A DNA stretch of 64,000 nt, from positions 2,790,001-2,854,000 of the forward strand of contig JAITYX010000032.1 of assembly GCA_021018815.1 (NCBI GenBank), written 5' to 3'. The position numbers and the translations under genes were made by a program. The DNA is from Talinum fruticosum. Lineage: Eukaryota > Streptophyta > Magnoliopsida > Caryophyllales > Talinaceae. Below, piece by piece: positions 51,720-64,000 of the stretch (position 1 is its first letter; every line of letters begins with the position of its first letter). The notes under the pieces are model-generated. The model saw only the letters and a program-made list of their open reading frames with translations, was not told the origin of the DNA and did no database searches.

Positions 51720-54350
51720 TCCGAAATTGATACCCCACCGGATCAAAAACACCTGTCAATCAATGAAAAGAAAAATACTTTCAGATATAGTTTATCCTGA
51801 AATTGTTCAATTGAAAATTGAAAAGGAAAAGAGGAAAAACGAATGCGAAGTTAGTGCAATTCAGATATACATATCAGTAAAAATGAAAACTCAGAAAATG
51901 GTGAATCTGGTAGGGTTTAGGGCTTCAGCCCCGCAGAAGTAAACAACAGATGCATAATAGAGATGCGAAAAGAAAATTTACCGTTCAAGGCGCTGGCTTA
52001 AGAGAGATAGTGGGGGCCTGGCTTTCACGGGTTAAAATCTCTCTCCAGTTTCTCAAATCAGCAGAACCTGAAACGCTAGCCACGACGAGAGAGAGAGAGA
52101 GAGATAGAGAGACAGTGCTGCTGTGCGTGTGGGTTCGTCGATGATTTGGGGCTTGAGGTTGGCTGCTTTCTCTCCGGTGGCAAAGGCGGTCAGTGATTCT
52201 CTCTCCCCTCTTTGCTTACTATAACGTTCATTTATTTGTTTGGAATCACAAGTTTTCTAACTTTCAGTTTGAATGGCAAATGATCACTAGTGTGTTTTGC
52301 TAAGAGATTAATCCAATTAAAGTTTAAGATGATCGTTGAAAACTCAATAGTCAATGTTAGATTTATGTCGAACTTTTTATATGTGGATGTTATAAGTGCG
52401 CATGCCGAGAGTACCATAATGTTAATTGGGGTTTCTATATTTGAACTCTAGATGGTAAAGGTTAGAAAATCAACTTAACCAAAAGTCTAAACTAATGGCT
52501 GATGGCTAAAGATTAGCGTTATTTAATACCCTAATAAGTTTGTTTGAGAACACCCCTGCACCCTCCCCTCTTTTGTTGGTGACTGGATGTAGCTGAGCTG
52601 TTTGGGTAGTTTGTGGTTAATGGAGAAATGTATTGTAGCCTATAGTTTTATGGGTTCTCCCTTACATGCTCCCCTCCCAACAACGGCCATTAGAAATGTT
52701 TTCCTTCAAGTTCAAATGTACTCAGAAAAGGTAAGCACTCCTTGTTTGCCAAAGCTGGGGGTTGATTGCATTAGGTTCAGACTCTGTCATAGTAAGGCCA
52801 CATCTTCAAATTTTGGCTCATAATGGATTATAAATATATGCAATTTAAAGAGTGTTATCTTTTTTACATCAAGATAAATGAGCCGTTTTAGTAATAGTTA
52901 GTAATTGTTAGACAGAAAGAGAAGGGGTTTTTTTTTAGGGGAGGTGGAGGTTGTATGATAGAGGCCTTAGTGCTTATTCATATTTCAGGTTGCCCTAATA
53001 TTTCAAGAAATTAGGTGATATCATGTTTCAAATGTAGGAAAGTCGAATTCACTTTGAAATGTTTGAATGATTTTTTTTAAATACAAGCAAGTTCATCCCC
53101 TAAAAGTAACTGATATGGCGGCTTATTGTCATTTGGAAGATGGTAAATTGTGAAGTTCAATTGACAGCAGTGTCCAACTTATTATATCACCACATGTAGC
53201 ATGATGTATAACACTAAAACGGGCCAAAATCAACAACCAAGATAGATTCCAGTCATGAGCACCCCCTTGTGATTTTGAGGTCATAATTTCAGTTCCCATC
53301 ACTAATAGTAAAAGCACAAATAGGATTTCCTGAAAATTCAGGTTGATCTTGCCATTGAAAAATTGGCTTTCATTTGAACATCAGTGAGATATACAGACAA
53401 TTTGCATACCAAACAATAGAGTTAGTTGAGGTTATTGGTAGAGTGATGATATAAGGCTGATGGTTGCAACGAAATGCCTTAAAGAAAGTGGAATAGAGTT
53501 CGCAAAGCACATATTATAACTACTACCTCTATTTTCAAAATTGAGGGAGATATAAACTAGTCCGCAGTTAGGTTTGGGACGTGGAATTGTCAACTGATGT
53601 GCTCCAGTAAAATGGAACTCTTATCTTTTAATACAAGGAAGTACCACACATTATGACCTTTTGTATCTATATTCTATTCTGTTGGTGGCATTTTTCACTC
53701 TACCTGACTCACCAATGTTGATATCTCTCGTCTTATCCTGTATTCAACTAGGCCTATGTATTTTTATGACCTTTTTGCTTATTTGAAGCATGTCAGGAAA
53801 CCCCCTCTTCTTTAAGGACGGTTTTTTTTTTTTGGGGGGCGGGGGGTTCCCTGTTTTCGCTCCCTTTAGTTTTTCCCTCTTGTTATCCTGCCACACACTT
53901 GGTGCATTTTGGGAATGAAGCAAAGCCTAAATGATGGGGAAATAATAGTATTCAATGGGGAATTCTCCTCCTTGCAGGATGGCTTTGAGGTAGTGACCGA
54001 CTAACCGTGGGATGTTCATGTAGTAACTATAGGAATTAGTTTCCAATTTAACTTGAATACTTTCTTAATCATGACTGTGAGATAAAGACCCCTTACTTAC
54101 GATCAATTAGATAATTTTTGTCGAGTTGGTTTCTTTCACCACAGAGCAAGTGAGGCCCCACCGAAAGAGGGGGTAACGAGTCAATCTAGAGGTCCTATGT
54201 TTGGGAAATTCCATTTGGTCGAGTTTTTACATGCTACGAGGAGTGCTTGTGTATTATTCATGATTTATGCCAATATGGTGTTTGGATGCTTTCATGGACG
54301 GGTGGTCTTAGATAGATAGTAAAGCAAGTAATTGAGTCCATGACCTCTAT
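51720..54350. other. OXA1 upstream region and intergenic DNA
   Basis: Begins with the OXA1 leader, including a GA-repeat near 52,086-52,110. The rest is AT-rich with short frames (for example 52,602-52,823 plus) that I cannot recognise. A string near 53,523-53,560 loosely resembles Stowaway ends but lacks a partner. Confidence 0.6.
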
Positions 54351-54362
54351 TTGCACTTTTGA

Positions 54363-55035
54363 TTGAGTTGGTTTCTTGACTATGATGTGACAAGCAGCCC
54401 TGAGTTCTCATCGGTCATTAGTCATTACATCTGTAAACCAATTCGATTAGTTGACATTAATGTGGTTGTCTCTATATTTACGCCGCCATGGAAGAACTTG
54501 CCTGAAAGTCAAGCCACTAGTTTGTTTCTTAACCTGTCTAATCAGACTTGTTGCACAGTAGAATAATTATTAATCGAGGGCTTTCACCTCCTTACATTAT
54601 AGGTCTTTCAAGGAGTGCCAAATTACACTTAATACCAGAAGCTGGAATACCTTGTCTTCTCTTCATGATAGATCTGACATTTTACGTGAGTAGCAGGGTC
54701 AGAGCCTATAATCAAAGCAGAAACCAGGCAAATGCCGAATCTTCATCAACAATCACCCCACAACTGATTATTTTGACATTGGGCCTCGATGAGCCCACCA
54801 TTGAATCCTACCCAAAGACCATGTTGGAGAAGAGCAAGCGCTTTCCAAAACTCATTGATGGGACATGTCCTATATGCTTGTCGAGTATCAACCCAAGGAG
54901 ATTTTGAGGGCTATACCAGACTGCAACCACTATTTTCATGCTGAGTGCATAGATGAGTGGCTTAGAATGAATGCTACTTGTCCCCTATGTAGAAATTCAC
55001 CACAAAAATCATTTGAAATGGACCATAGTTACTAG
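54363..55035 (+). pseudogene. ATL20/21/22-like RING-H2 gene, truncated and frameshifted
   Basis: ATL proteins of this group are membrane E3 ligases with an extracellular WAK-like galacturonan-binding domain. Visible here are a diverged fragment of the extracellular part (LDYDVTSSPEFSSVISHYIC), a membrane segment (IPCLLFMIDLTFYVSSRV), the conserved GLDEPTIESYPKTMLEKSKR block and a RING-H2 finger. TCPICLS is followed by a one-base loss at about 54883 (TCGAGTAT where TCGGAGTAT would keep frame), then [20 protein letters not shown] and PLCRNSP, with a stop at 55033-55035. The N-terminal signal peptide and the cysteine-rich GUB_WAK domain were not found. A clear relic; the single-base break alone could be an assembly error, but the missing 5' part is not explained that way. 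Confidence 0.72.
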
Positions 55036-55039
55036 TTAC

Positions 55040-55730
55040 CAAGAAGACTCATTCTTCTCATGATCCATATTCAAGGATCAAGTTATCTGAAGTCTAAATT
55101 AGGTTTAGTGTTTATGATATATTGACATATGAATCATTCTTCACAGTTGAACAATTTGAGGGGTAATTCTAGCAATTCCTTGTTGAATTGTTGGCCGCTG
55201 GAATTTCGAGGTGTCATCTAGCTCATAATCATCAATATTTGTACATAGTTTTTTTCTTTGGGGGTGTACAATTTTGTTAGATGAAATCTGTGTAATTTTT
55301 CACTATCTACACACCAAAGTTTATACGACGATTCTGTTAACTAGTATGTTTTTTTGAAATCTCCTTTGAGTGTTGATTTGGAAATAATCAAATAATTGCA
55401 AGCATCGATCGCATCTTACATCGACTGCATTATAAGTAGTTTTTTTCATTTTATTTTGAATATGTGTTACTAGTTTTTTTTCCTTTTCTTTTCCTTTGCG
55501 TGTGTTTTTAATTTCACTAGAAACACACACATGCACATATGTATGAACCAGTAATATGGCTAAAAAAGTGGTAAAACCCAGCATGAAAACGTCAACAATT
55601 ACCCTTAAATCATGAGATCACAGAACTTGTATGGTCTTATCTCATAAACCTATACCTTCCCTTTAAAAGCCTTACTCTGCAAAACACATTGACAATCCAA
55701 ATCCACAACCACTATTCCCTCCAAATATAA
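55040..55730. other. Intergenic region
   Basis: AT-rich DNA after the RING relic. CCTTTAAAAG near 55,659-55,668 could serve as a TATA-like element for the lipid-transfer-like gene downstream. Confidence 0.5.
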
Positions 55731-55737
55731 GTTCAAA

Positions 55738-56137
55738 ATGTATCGCTTCAGCTTATTTTTACCTTATTTTCTCCTAATCTTGACTAGCACAACTGCAATG
55801 GAGCAAGCAGTCATTCCATGTGATTTGGTGGTTCAAGGGTTGAATCCCTGTGTGTCTTTCTTGGGCGGGAGGGGACCTCCCCTCAAAGATATCTTGCCAA
55901 GGAGCTAAGTATGTGTTCAAGCATTTTGGGAGAGATAAGGGTGACAGACAAGGTGTTTGTGGTTGCCTTGTGTCTGTGATGCCCTACCTTGATGGCTCTG
56001 TGGTACTCTTGTGTCTTACCTTCCTGGAGACTGAGGGATTACCATCAAATTGCCTCCCTTTAGCAACAATTTTGATTGTTCCCAGTATAATTCTTCCCTC
56101 AATACTTTCCTCTTTTCTTTGTAGTGGTGGTCAATGA
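55738..56137 (+). pseudogene. Non-specific lipid transfer protein-like gene, broken
   Basis: nsLTPs are small secreted proteins with eight cysteines in four disulfides. ATG 55738 opens a signal peptide (MYRFSLFLPYFLLILTSTTA) followed by IPCDLVVQGLNPCVSFLGG, which matches Cys1 and Cys2. Near 55,890 the frame shifts. The other frame continues SCQGAKYVFKHFGRDKGDRQ and GVCGCLVSV, matching the CC and CXC region, but only one Cys remains where the family has CC. A later LPSNC fits the next cysteine and the end is diverged. One frameshift, a lost structural cysteine and a divergent tail together point to a pseudogene. Confidence 0.65.
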
Positions 56138-56199
56138 GTCCGGTCGGTCAGTCTAGATTAAATAAGCTACTGGTTGGGTCAAACCGATAAATTAAGCAA

Positions 56200-57207
56200 C
56201 GTTAAGAAAAATAATAAAATTCGAGCAGATAATACGGAATTCTAGATTGATTTCAATATTGGAGAATTTTTTATGGGTAAATTATAACACACACACATAT
56301 ATTAGGGAGAACCAAACTCTGGTCTTCTTTATGGAAACCAGTCCTCCTACTAGTAGGCTAGCCCACAAGGAGCAATATTAGAGAATATTAAGCAAGACTA
56401 ATTAATAAAACCAAAAGGACACCAATATTTTGTGGACAACCAAAGGCAAATTTTGGAAAATAAAATAAAATTACCATATACACTAGTTCGCAGTGGCAGA
56501 GCTAGGAGTTTCATTTATGGGTTTCACTTTCAACAATCAACTAACTTTGACTAATTCATACTTCACGAATCATAATCACCAATCACCAAACCCAACAACA
56601 TTGCAATAATTCGCTCAAATCACAAACACAAATTTTTATGAGACAGTCTCCTACAAAAGTGATTGTGTGATGGACTTCATTAGAGGTGACTTTTGAAGGT
56701 TTTATCAGGCTAATAACTTATATTAGAATGACTTTTTAAATTGGGAGTGACAAATAATTTATCAAGAGGTTACTTTTATTAAATTACCTAAATGAATTAT
56801 TAGTCACAAATCACAAATCACCACCTTATATTTCACAAAATCAATCAAATAACAAGAAAATTGCTGTCATAATGCATTCATTTCTAACATTAATAGTTAA
56901 GACTTTTAAAAGTTAGAAACCCTAACCTTAAAATTCAAAATGAACTTGAGATTTGAGAGTGAATGAAGGAAGGGTGAGCAATGTCTGGGCGGCAGGCAGC
57001 GGTGTGAGTCAGCGCCGTTGAGTTGCCGTGGCAGCGTGGCAGGGTGTCTGGGCAGCACCGATGAATCGCCGCGACGGAGATACTATGAGAGTATTAGAGC
57101 GAGCAAGAGAGGGGATGGGCGTCTCAGCGTCAGGGCGGCACCGGGCAGCCGTCGACTCGGCGGTGGGTAGAGCAGCAGCGGTCGTGATTCGGCGCCGGTG
57201 AGTGGGC

Positions 57208-57238
<31 letters not shown>

Positions 57239-58587
57239 GAGCGGGAGGAGAGTGGGCGTGGGTCAAGTTGTGGCCAGGGACTCAGAGATAGACAAATTCT
57301 GTGCGAGTCGAGAAGCTGGCCTGGGCAGGAAGCGAGCGATAGTAGGTGACACAGAGTTCAATTGTTTTGGGCTTGACAGATTAGGACTTTTTTTATGGGT
57401 GTATGATATGCAAATAAAATATCACAACTTAATTGTTTTATGGGCTTAACCGAGGAAGTAACAGTTCAAATCTATGTACCGAAACCACTCATGCGTATAC
57501 ATAAAACCACTCAGCGTATAATTTGTATTGTAGTAGTACATGTTACCTTGTAGATATGTAAAACAATGGCATAAATCTATCAATTGCAAAATAATTGACA
57601 ATCAATCAATTATACAAATTAAATGAATTTATTAAATGTATACCAAAAGATATTACACATTAAATGAACACAACTTATACCGTGATCTGGGTCCAATGAA
57701 TTTAGGATAACCTAATATTTTTAGTAGGGGAACATTTTTAGACAAAGTATAATTGAATGGAATTAAGATAAAAGAATATCTATAATCATAATTAACCACT
57801 AAATACTAATTCTTTTGGTAGTGAATATGATAAATTTTTAGGACAACCGCATGAACGGTGGAAATGATTGGAAAGATGGTGTGACTCTGCAACTTTGATG
57901 GTTTGGTAGTAGGTATGATCCTAAAAACCCACTCAAATAACTCAAAATTACCATGTATATAGTACGCAACTTGATCAAACTTTCGTACCTCCAATTCCCT
58001 TCTATCGAACTTTTTATAATGATTTTCTCTATAAAAAATCTTGAATTGTACAAGTGAAGCTTTGTTTGTACATGGTATACATAATTGTGGTGCTCTTTTT
58101 GCAACGGGGATCAATGGGTAGATTAGTCTAGACAAAACTTATGTAGTGTTGGCTCAAACCAATAACTTAAGATATAACTAGTTGGTTTAAGCAAGTAGTA
58201 TTCTACCAAGAGCCTTGAGCTCAATCGTATAAGCATTGGGTTTCAATTTTCTCATTAGACATTTGAATCACACGGCACAAATTTTTCACGTAAAACTTAT
58301 GTAGGTTAGAGGCCATAGTTTCTACATTATTCGGTCCAAGACCGAATCAAAGCGAAGATCAACTTGAATCAGACCAGAGCAATGGAGTTTGGTCCGATCA
58401 TCGATTCAAAAATTAAGCTTATTCCTTTCTGGATTGAGGACTAATTTAAATTAGGGTTTTTTTTTTTTTTTGAAGTTCTTTGTATGCCCTCACACCTCGC
58501 TCTGCCCCTCTGTCGCCTCTCTCACTGCCTCTCAATACTTTTTGCCCCTCCCTCGCCTTTCTACTGCCTCTCTCGCCAGTCGCCTCC

Positions 58588-58628
<41 letters not shown>

Positions 58629-59320
58629 AAAAAACAACTCTTTTCGGATTGTAATGCCCCGGCCAGGGTGTATAACAGGGATAGGATCATAGCATAAATT
58701 GGCCCGGGCGAATAGGTATAGGACTATTGCATAAATTGGCAGGAGAGCTACAGTTCTAATTTTTGACTTGCAAATGTAGACCAACTCAAGAAGCTAAGAT
58801 TAGATACAGCTAAGCAAGTGAATCAAAATGTAACAAGCATTATCCAAAGACTCCACGCAAACCGAGACCTACAATAAGAGGAGTCGTTGTATTATCGTAT
58901 CTTGAAAGGCAATTCACCACCGGAAGAACTAGAAAATAAACCTAAACCGAGTTCCTGACTTCCTGTTCACTGTAATTGAAAGTACTGTACTGATCAAAAC
59001 TCCTTCAAAACAAGTGCCGAAAATTGACGACTATATTGTTGGACTAAGCCTTGCCTACCAGTAAGTTAAAACGAAAAAGAGGAAAAGTGAGAAGAACCAA
59101 GAAATGAATAGAAAACCCTTCTGAGCTAATAACAATTAACTGTAGTTTTTCCACTTTCACAAGCTCCTCATCACAACCCAATTAAAGAAATATATATTCT
59201 ACAGACTTTCACCCCCAAAAAGATTATAAACTAAAATAAGGGAAAAAATTGGAACAAGAAATGAAAGGGAAAAAAAGGCTTGATGCAAGCTAGCTATCCT
59301 CTGTTCTTGTCCGAGATGAC
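56200..59320. other. Intergenic region with simple repeats
   Basis: Mostly AT-rich. A GC-rich patch (about 56,980-57,300, GGCAGC/CGGCG strings and a GA run) stands out but encodes nothing I recognise. An (ATT)n run of about 35 bp lies at 58,590-58,624. A SINE-like A-box string occurs near 58,215. Confidence 0.6.
58590..58624. repeat. (ATT)n microsatellite
   Basis: About 11-12 perfect ATT units. Confidence 0.95.
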
Positions 59321-59327
59321 ATTATCT

Positions 59328-61429
59328 TCAGGTGGAACAGCACATTCTCTTCTGATTTGCTGATGCATCTGCAACATTGATGGTGGTGCCTTGACCAGGA
59401 AGGTTGCCGGCGGCTTCCTGAGCTGCCAAGGCTTTCTTGCTTACTATATGATAAATCTCTGACAATATCGTCTGGAAAGCCTTCTCGATGTTGGATGCTT
59501 CTAGGGCTGATGTCTCAAGAAATGAAAGGCCTTCCTTCTCAGCCAAGGCCTGGCCGTCCTCTTCTGAGACTGCTCTGAGGTGTTTTAGATCCGACTTGTT
59601 GCCAGCCATCATAATGACAATGTTAGAATCTGCATGGTCCCTCAATTCACGGAGCCACCTCTGAACATTATCAAATGTTTGTCTCTTGGTGATATCATAG
59701 ACAAGGAGAGCACCAACAGCTCCTCTGTAGTAAGCACTTGTAATCGCCCGGTAACGCTCTTGACCAGCAGTGTCCCATATCTGTGCCTTTACAGTCTTTC
59801 CTTCTACCTGTTTGAAAAATGGGAGAGGTTTGTAATTGGTACGGGGAGAGCTAGTAGATGGATCAAAGAATCTAATCACACCTCAACCACATTAAGGCCA
59901 GCACAGTGAAGAAGACAACAGATAATAGTATTGCATGCCTCAACCAAATCCAAACAAGACCATGCCATTAACCCAGGATCCCATGTTAACCCCAGAATGA
60001 ACAAAAATTAAGACTGCTATTTTGAGGAAGCATACAAAAAAAGTCGGCATCCAATAGCTTACATACCATAAATTATTTAATAAAGTGGTTGAAGTTTAAC
60101 GGAAAATTCATCAGCAGGCGAGCATGACATTTAAATCCAAAGGGTGAACATGCATACCACATAGGAAAGCTAGTAATTTGCACATGTATGCTATCAGATA
60201 GCCTCCTCAAAGATAAGTATGACAGCTATCAGTAATAGAGGGGCGATAAAAACATGAGGAACTTGAAAAGGACACATTAAATCGCATCTCAGAAACCACC
60301 TTGAGTAATACACTGCATACTCCAAAACATGCAAGAGCAACTGAATCAAATCAGAATTCAGAATTCAGAAATGCCAACAGCCTCGCAAGCTAATTGTATA
60401 TTTTCATCCACCAGCACAATTATCTAAGAGAGGCAGACATCTTGCATACTTTGAAAACAGATTCAAGCATTTAGCGGTTCTTCTAAAATCTATCTTCTTG
60501 GGCAATGTTAACACTCATCAGATGATAACTCTTATTCACTTATTCTCCATGCCCATGCTGGATTCCAGTTGTCAATATCTAGCAACGAAAATTTAACTTA
60601 TTAAATGTTAATAACCAAATCAAGCAAGCATCACATGAATCCTTCTCCATTTGAAGTAACAAATCACCGACGGTGGCCAGTGGAGATATAGGTCAAGTAG
60701 GATTCACAACAAGAACAAGAAAAAGAACTAAGAAAAATGGACCAAACAGAAAGCACGAAAACTTCAAACTACATCATCCCTAATTTTAACCTCTAATAAA
60801 ACAGTACATGACAGCCGAAGCAGATTCCCAGCAACATCAACGAAGGTAGCTGAATATATTCTCTCCATGGCGTTATAGTACAGGTACCAGTGCATAAAGG
60901 ACAACAATGGACTCAGCAAAGAGAAGCTCATTTGTACGCCAGAAAAATCAGCAACAAACCCTTAACCGTCAATAGCAATATACCCAAAAACTATAGCACC
61001 CAAGCCCCTAAGTTCCCTACAAATAATACAATGCAATTTCTTGAACACCAAAGTTCCAAAACTCTAGATCAACAAAAAAAAAAAAAGAAGAAAACAAGCT
61101 GATCGTAATTAATACTAGATTGAAGTTCAATGGCAACTCAATCAACTAGTTCTAGACCAAGGATGCACATCTCGTAGCACAAATTCAAACCTCCGAAATT
61201 ACATAATACAATAAACGATATTGATTAATTAACAAGTGGTGCATAGAGAATTTGAGAGATGAACCTGAAGAGTGCGAGTAGCAAACTCGACGCCAATGGT
61301 AGATTTAGATTCCAGACAAAACTCATTTCTCGTAAACCTAGAGAGTATATTGGATTTGCCTACTCCAGAATCTCCGATCAGCACGATCTTAAAGAGGTAA
61401 TCATATTCGTGATCTACTCTATTCGCCAT
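59328..61429 (-). CDS. RABA2B: Rab GTPase RABA2b-like (Rab11 family), two exons
   Basis: RABA2 GTPases direct trans-Golgi/early-endosome traffic to the plasma membrane and cell plate. The exons are 61265-61429 and 59328-59807, with an intron of about 1.46 kb, for 214 residues. It begins [20 protein letters not shown]. Nucleotide-binding motifs are GDSGVGKS (P-loop), the [13 protein letters not shown] switch [10 protein letters not shown] (switch II), GNKSDL and ETSAL. The tail QKRMCCST carries the C-terminal double cysteine for geranylgeranylation. The intron position after TRTLQ and the [10 protein letters not shown] stretch in the hypervariable region fit RABA2b most closely. The paralogue assignment is by memory of the family. 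Confidence 0.95.
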
Positions 61430-61439
61430 TTCTTCTTCC

Positions 61440-62130
61440 CCTTGTAGCAAGAAGAAAGAGAGACAAAAACCCTAGTCGGGATCCGAACCCTGAATCAGAT
61501 CCAAGCCCGGAAATCTAATCACACAGAAAATGGCAGTCAGAAAACAACACATAACAGATCGATCTTTGAAGCTTGATTGATCGGAAATCCAAAACCCGGA
61601 GAAACAAAATCCCTAAAATGTTAAGTTACCTAGTTAGTTGGAGAGAGAGAGAGGCCCTGCTTGGAGATAGATAGGCCCTGCTTGGAGAGAGAGAGAGAGA
61701 GAAAGAGTGTTCTTGCAGTTGCGAAGGATACTTCTCTGAATACAAGGTACCTGAGGAGAGAGAGAGAGGGGGAGGGGAAAGGGGGAAGCTAGGATGTTTT
61801 TCATACAATGAGACTGGGATTGATTGTAGTATGAATTATTTTAATGACAAATACATTATTACAATTTGTTATTAACACTGTTTAAATTTTATAAGGGGTG
61901 GGGAGGGGGAAGGAAGGTTAACCGAGGAGAGGGAAATAGATGGAAAGGAAGAGGAAGGGAAGTGATAAATTTTCATTATATTTGGATTATAATGTAAAAA
62001 GATGCAGTGAAATGACGACAGGGATGTGCGTAAGGTGGGTAGAGTTATACCCTTATCTATACCCGTTTTTTAAATTATCTCCATATCCATCTATCCCATA
62101 TCCGTTGAGTTTTCATAATTTATCCCACAC
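61440..62130. other. RABA2b upstream region
   Basis: 5' leader and promoter side of the Rab gene. Near 61,640-61,790 there are GA-rich tracts with a duplicated GGCCCTGCTTGGAGA string (about 61,652 and 61,674). No further gene seen. Confidence 0.6.
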
Positions 62131-62131
62131 C

Positions 62132-63761
62132 TAGGGCTGGGCAATGGGGCGGGCCAGGAAAAATAAGTGGGCTGGGCCGGATCATGGGTCAGCTGACCCT
62201 GACTCGCCACGATCGCCCACGCCGTAGCCTAAACACTGAATTGACATTAGTGCTTGGCTTGAGAAGCATCAAACAAGATAGCAGAACATCCGTACTTGAA
62301 ACAACTTGTAAGACAACAGAGTTCCTAGTTTTCAACCCATGGCAAATTCCATTAAAGACATAACTAATACAAATTGGTAATCGCTCGGAAAAAGCATATG
62401 TCGTAATTTGCAACTCTACATGATATTAAACTCTTGTTTTTCAGAAAAAACTTTTCACGGGACCCAAAACCATACTTTAAGGTCTTAGACTCGTTTCCGA
62501 CACAACATACAAGATTTACAAGTATCACGTGACAAAGCCCACAGATTGTGCGGGTCCAAAATTGCTTTGGAGCTCCACAGACCTTCCCACAGCTCGTGGA
62601 GGTTAATGGTTGGCTTTAGAGGTCATCAAGGGCCTTCCCATGGTTAGTAAGGACTTCTGGTGGCCACCACGGCCTACCCCACGGCCTGTGGGAGCACCCG
62701 CGGTGGGTATTTTGGGTTAAATAAATTGCTGCTGGGCACCACAGCCTGTGGGGACACCTGTGGTGAGTGGCAGTGGCTCCCAAAATACCCATTAAAATAC
62801 ACATGCAACATACATACTTTTCATACCAAGTTTTGGACAAACTAACACTACATAAAATTTATGATCAATCTTCAATTCAAGTTATTTAATAAATAAGTCG
62901 CATATATAAATCGAACTTTCTTGTTTAGACTTTCCTTTAATTCGAGCGTCACATATTCTCTGCAAGCATGTATTGGGTGGGTCTTGGGTAGTCACGGTCA
63001 TTTGACCCATGACTCAACCCGACCCATTTATTAAAAAGTATTGCCAGCCCGTTAAGTAAGTGGGCAGCCCAGCCCGGCCCGGTCCGGCCCGTTGCCCCTG
63101 CCCTAATTAGCATCATTTCTTTGAGAGAAAAAAACCCCTTTATTTTTTCTATTTTCCACTGTAAAAAAATTCTCACTTGGTTAACTAAAAATACAAAAAA
63201 TAGAAGGTTCTGTTCTCTTTTTCACTGCTAGCAATGGAAAAAAATGTAGAATAATTAATCTTAAAAAGAAAAAAATCATCCTTAATCAAATTTCATTATT
63301 TTTTTTTGAAGTAAAATATTTTGGAACATCATAAAAAAAAGAATCCCATGTTGGCAGTGTTGAGATTTTGAGCAAACCCAATCAATGAATGAATACAGAG
63401 CTTTAATTTCTCATAACATTTACTATACAAATTAAAAATACATGTAAATTGATTTTTAATTTATCTACAAATAAATAAGTTATCAAAAGTAATAAAATTA
63501 TTTAAAAAAAAAAAAAGAATGGAAAGAGAAAGTAGATTGAAAAAATTATTTTTAAAATTAGAATTAATAATGGAATTTGTGAATATTATGATACGACTCT
63601 TTTACTTTGACCCATTAATGGCCCGCGGCGACCCTTTAATGGCCCATCTTCACATGACCCTAAATCAACCCGACCCTTTTATTACTAAACTTGGGCTTTA
63701 ACCCTTTCTTTTGGCTCAACCCTGCTGGCCCAATGGGTACCCTACCCATTGGCCAGCCCTA
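62132..63761. mobile_element. hAT-like element or nested pair of elements
   Basis: The left end TAGGGCTGGGCAATGGGG (62132) matches the inverted right end TAGGGCTGGCCAATGGG (at 63761). Flanks CCCACACC and CCCACGCT agree at 6 of 8 positions, as for a diverged 8 bp hAT target duplication. A second inverted end (TAGGGCAGGGGCAACGGG, at about 63,106) and a longer shared block (CATGGGTCA..TGACC..TGACT) suggest a smaller element ending there or a nested copy. No transposase frame is present, so it is non-autonomous. Confidence 0.5.
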
Positions 63762-64000
63762 CCCACGCTCGTACCTATTGGATTTTTCAGGTATTTTGGG
63801 TTTTATTCGAATGCTTATAAATATTAAACAATATTGCACATCATGATTTATGTTTATGCATTGGATCCCACGTGAGATTTTTGGGCATGAGTCATCAGTG
63901 TTTACTCATGAATAACCACATAACATTCATTTTAATTTACACATAATCGACAATAACACAAGTACACAACCATTAAAACCCTAGTATAGATTATGGATAC

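Noticed and set aside
52141..52230. Possible plus-strand gene starting opposite the OXA1 leader
   Set aside because: A short frame (MIWGLRLAAFSPVAKAV) stops quickly and shows no splice-supported continuation.
57009..57266. 85-codon minus frame in a GC-rich patch
   Set aside because: Composition and simple repeats (SLSLSLSL) explain it; no domain.
58205..58280. Possible tRNA gene
   Set aside because: Only an A-box-like string is convincing. No acceptor stem or cloverleaf can be drawn.

Overview
The window is nuclear DNA of a flowering plant, most likely a eudicot: AT-rich intergenic DNA, small exons split by short to 2.4 kb introns, a chloroplast-targeted PSB27, a mitochondrial OXA1, a RABA2-type Rab, a tau-class glutathione transferase and a plant subtilase, together with plant transposon families (Tat-lineage Ty3/gypsy, Stowaway-like, Tourist-like and hAT-like elements). 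The species cannot be fixed from the sequence.

Layout. 0-0.5 kb: first exon of a tau glutathione S-transferase running off the left edge (minus). 0.7-5.7 kb: AT-rich, no convincing gene. 5.75-7.12 kb: five-exon gene for a small protein of unknown function (minus). 7.3-10.8 kb: intergenic. 10,854-25,025: one 14.2 kb Tat-type Ty3/gypsy retrotransposon with 646/644 bp LTRs and a 5 bp target duplication. It has frameshifted gag-pol including a second RNase H, two antisense reading regions each with its own upstream TATA motif, and four kinds of tandem array before the 3' LTR. A Tourist-like MITE sits just beyond it, and a nearby tandem copy of the target site is still empty. 26.1 kb: tRNA-Ser(AGA). 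26.8-30.9 kb: ten-exon subtilase (minus). 32.8-33.3 kb: PSB27 (minus). 36.9-37.8 kb: unrecognised gene (minus). 39.6-43.3 kb: elongin C, three exons (minus), with a Stowaway-like MITE in intron 1. 44.5-51.7 kb: OXA1, nine exons (minus). 54.4-55.0 kb and 55.7-56.1 kb: decayed ATL-type RING and lipid-transfer-protein genes (plus). 59.3-61.4 kb: RABA2b-like Rab GTPase, two exons (minus). 62.1-63.8 kb: nested hAT-like terminal repeats.

The cellular genes are unrelated housekeeping or secretory functions (detoxification, proteolysis, photosystem II repair, ubiquitin ligase/elongin, mitochondrial membrane insertion, vesicle traffic) and form no pathway. All the apparently intact genes lie on the minus strand. 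The most unusual part is the retrotransposon: a large 3' non-pol region of about 7 kb carrying antisense transcription units and satellite-like arrays. Several one-base breaks, two of them in short homopolymers of an otherwise perfect subtilase model, raise the question of residual assembly indels versus real decay.
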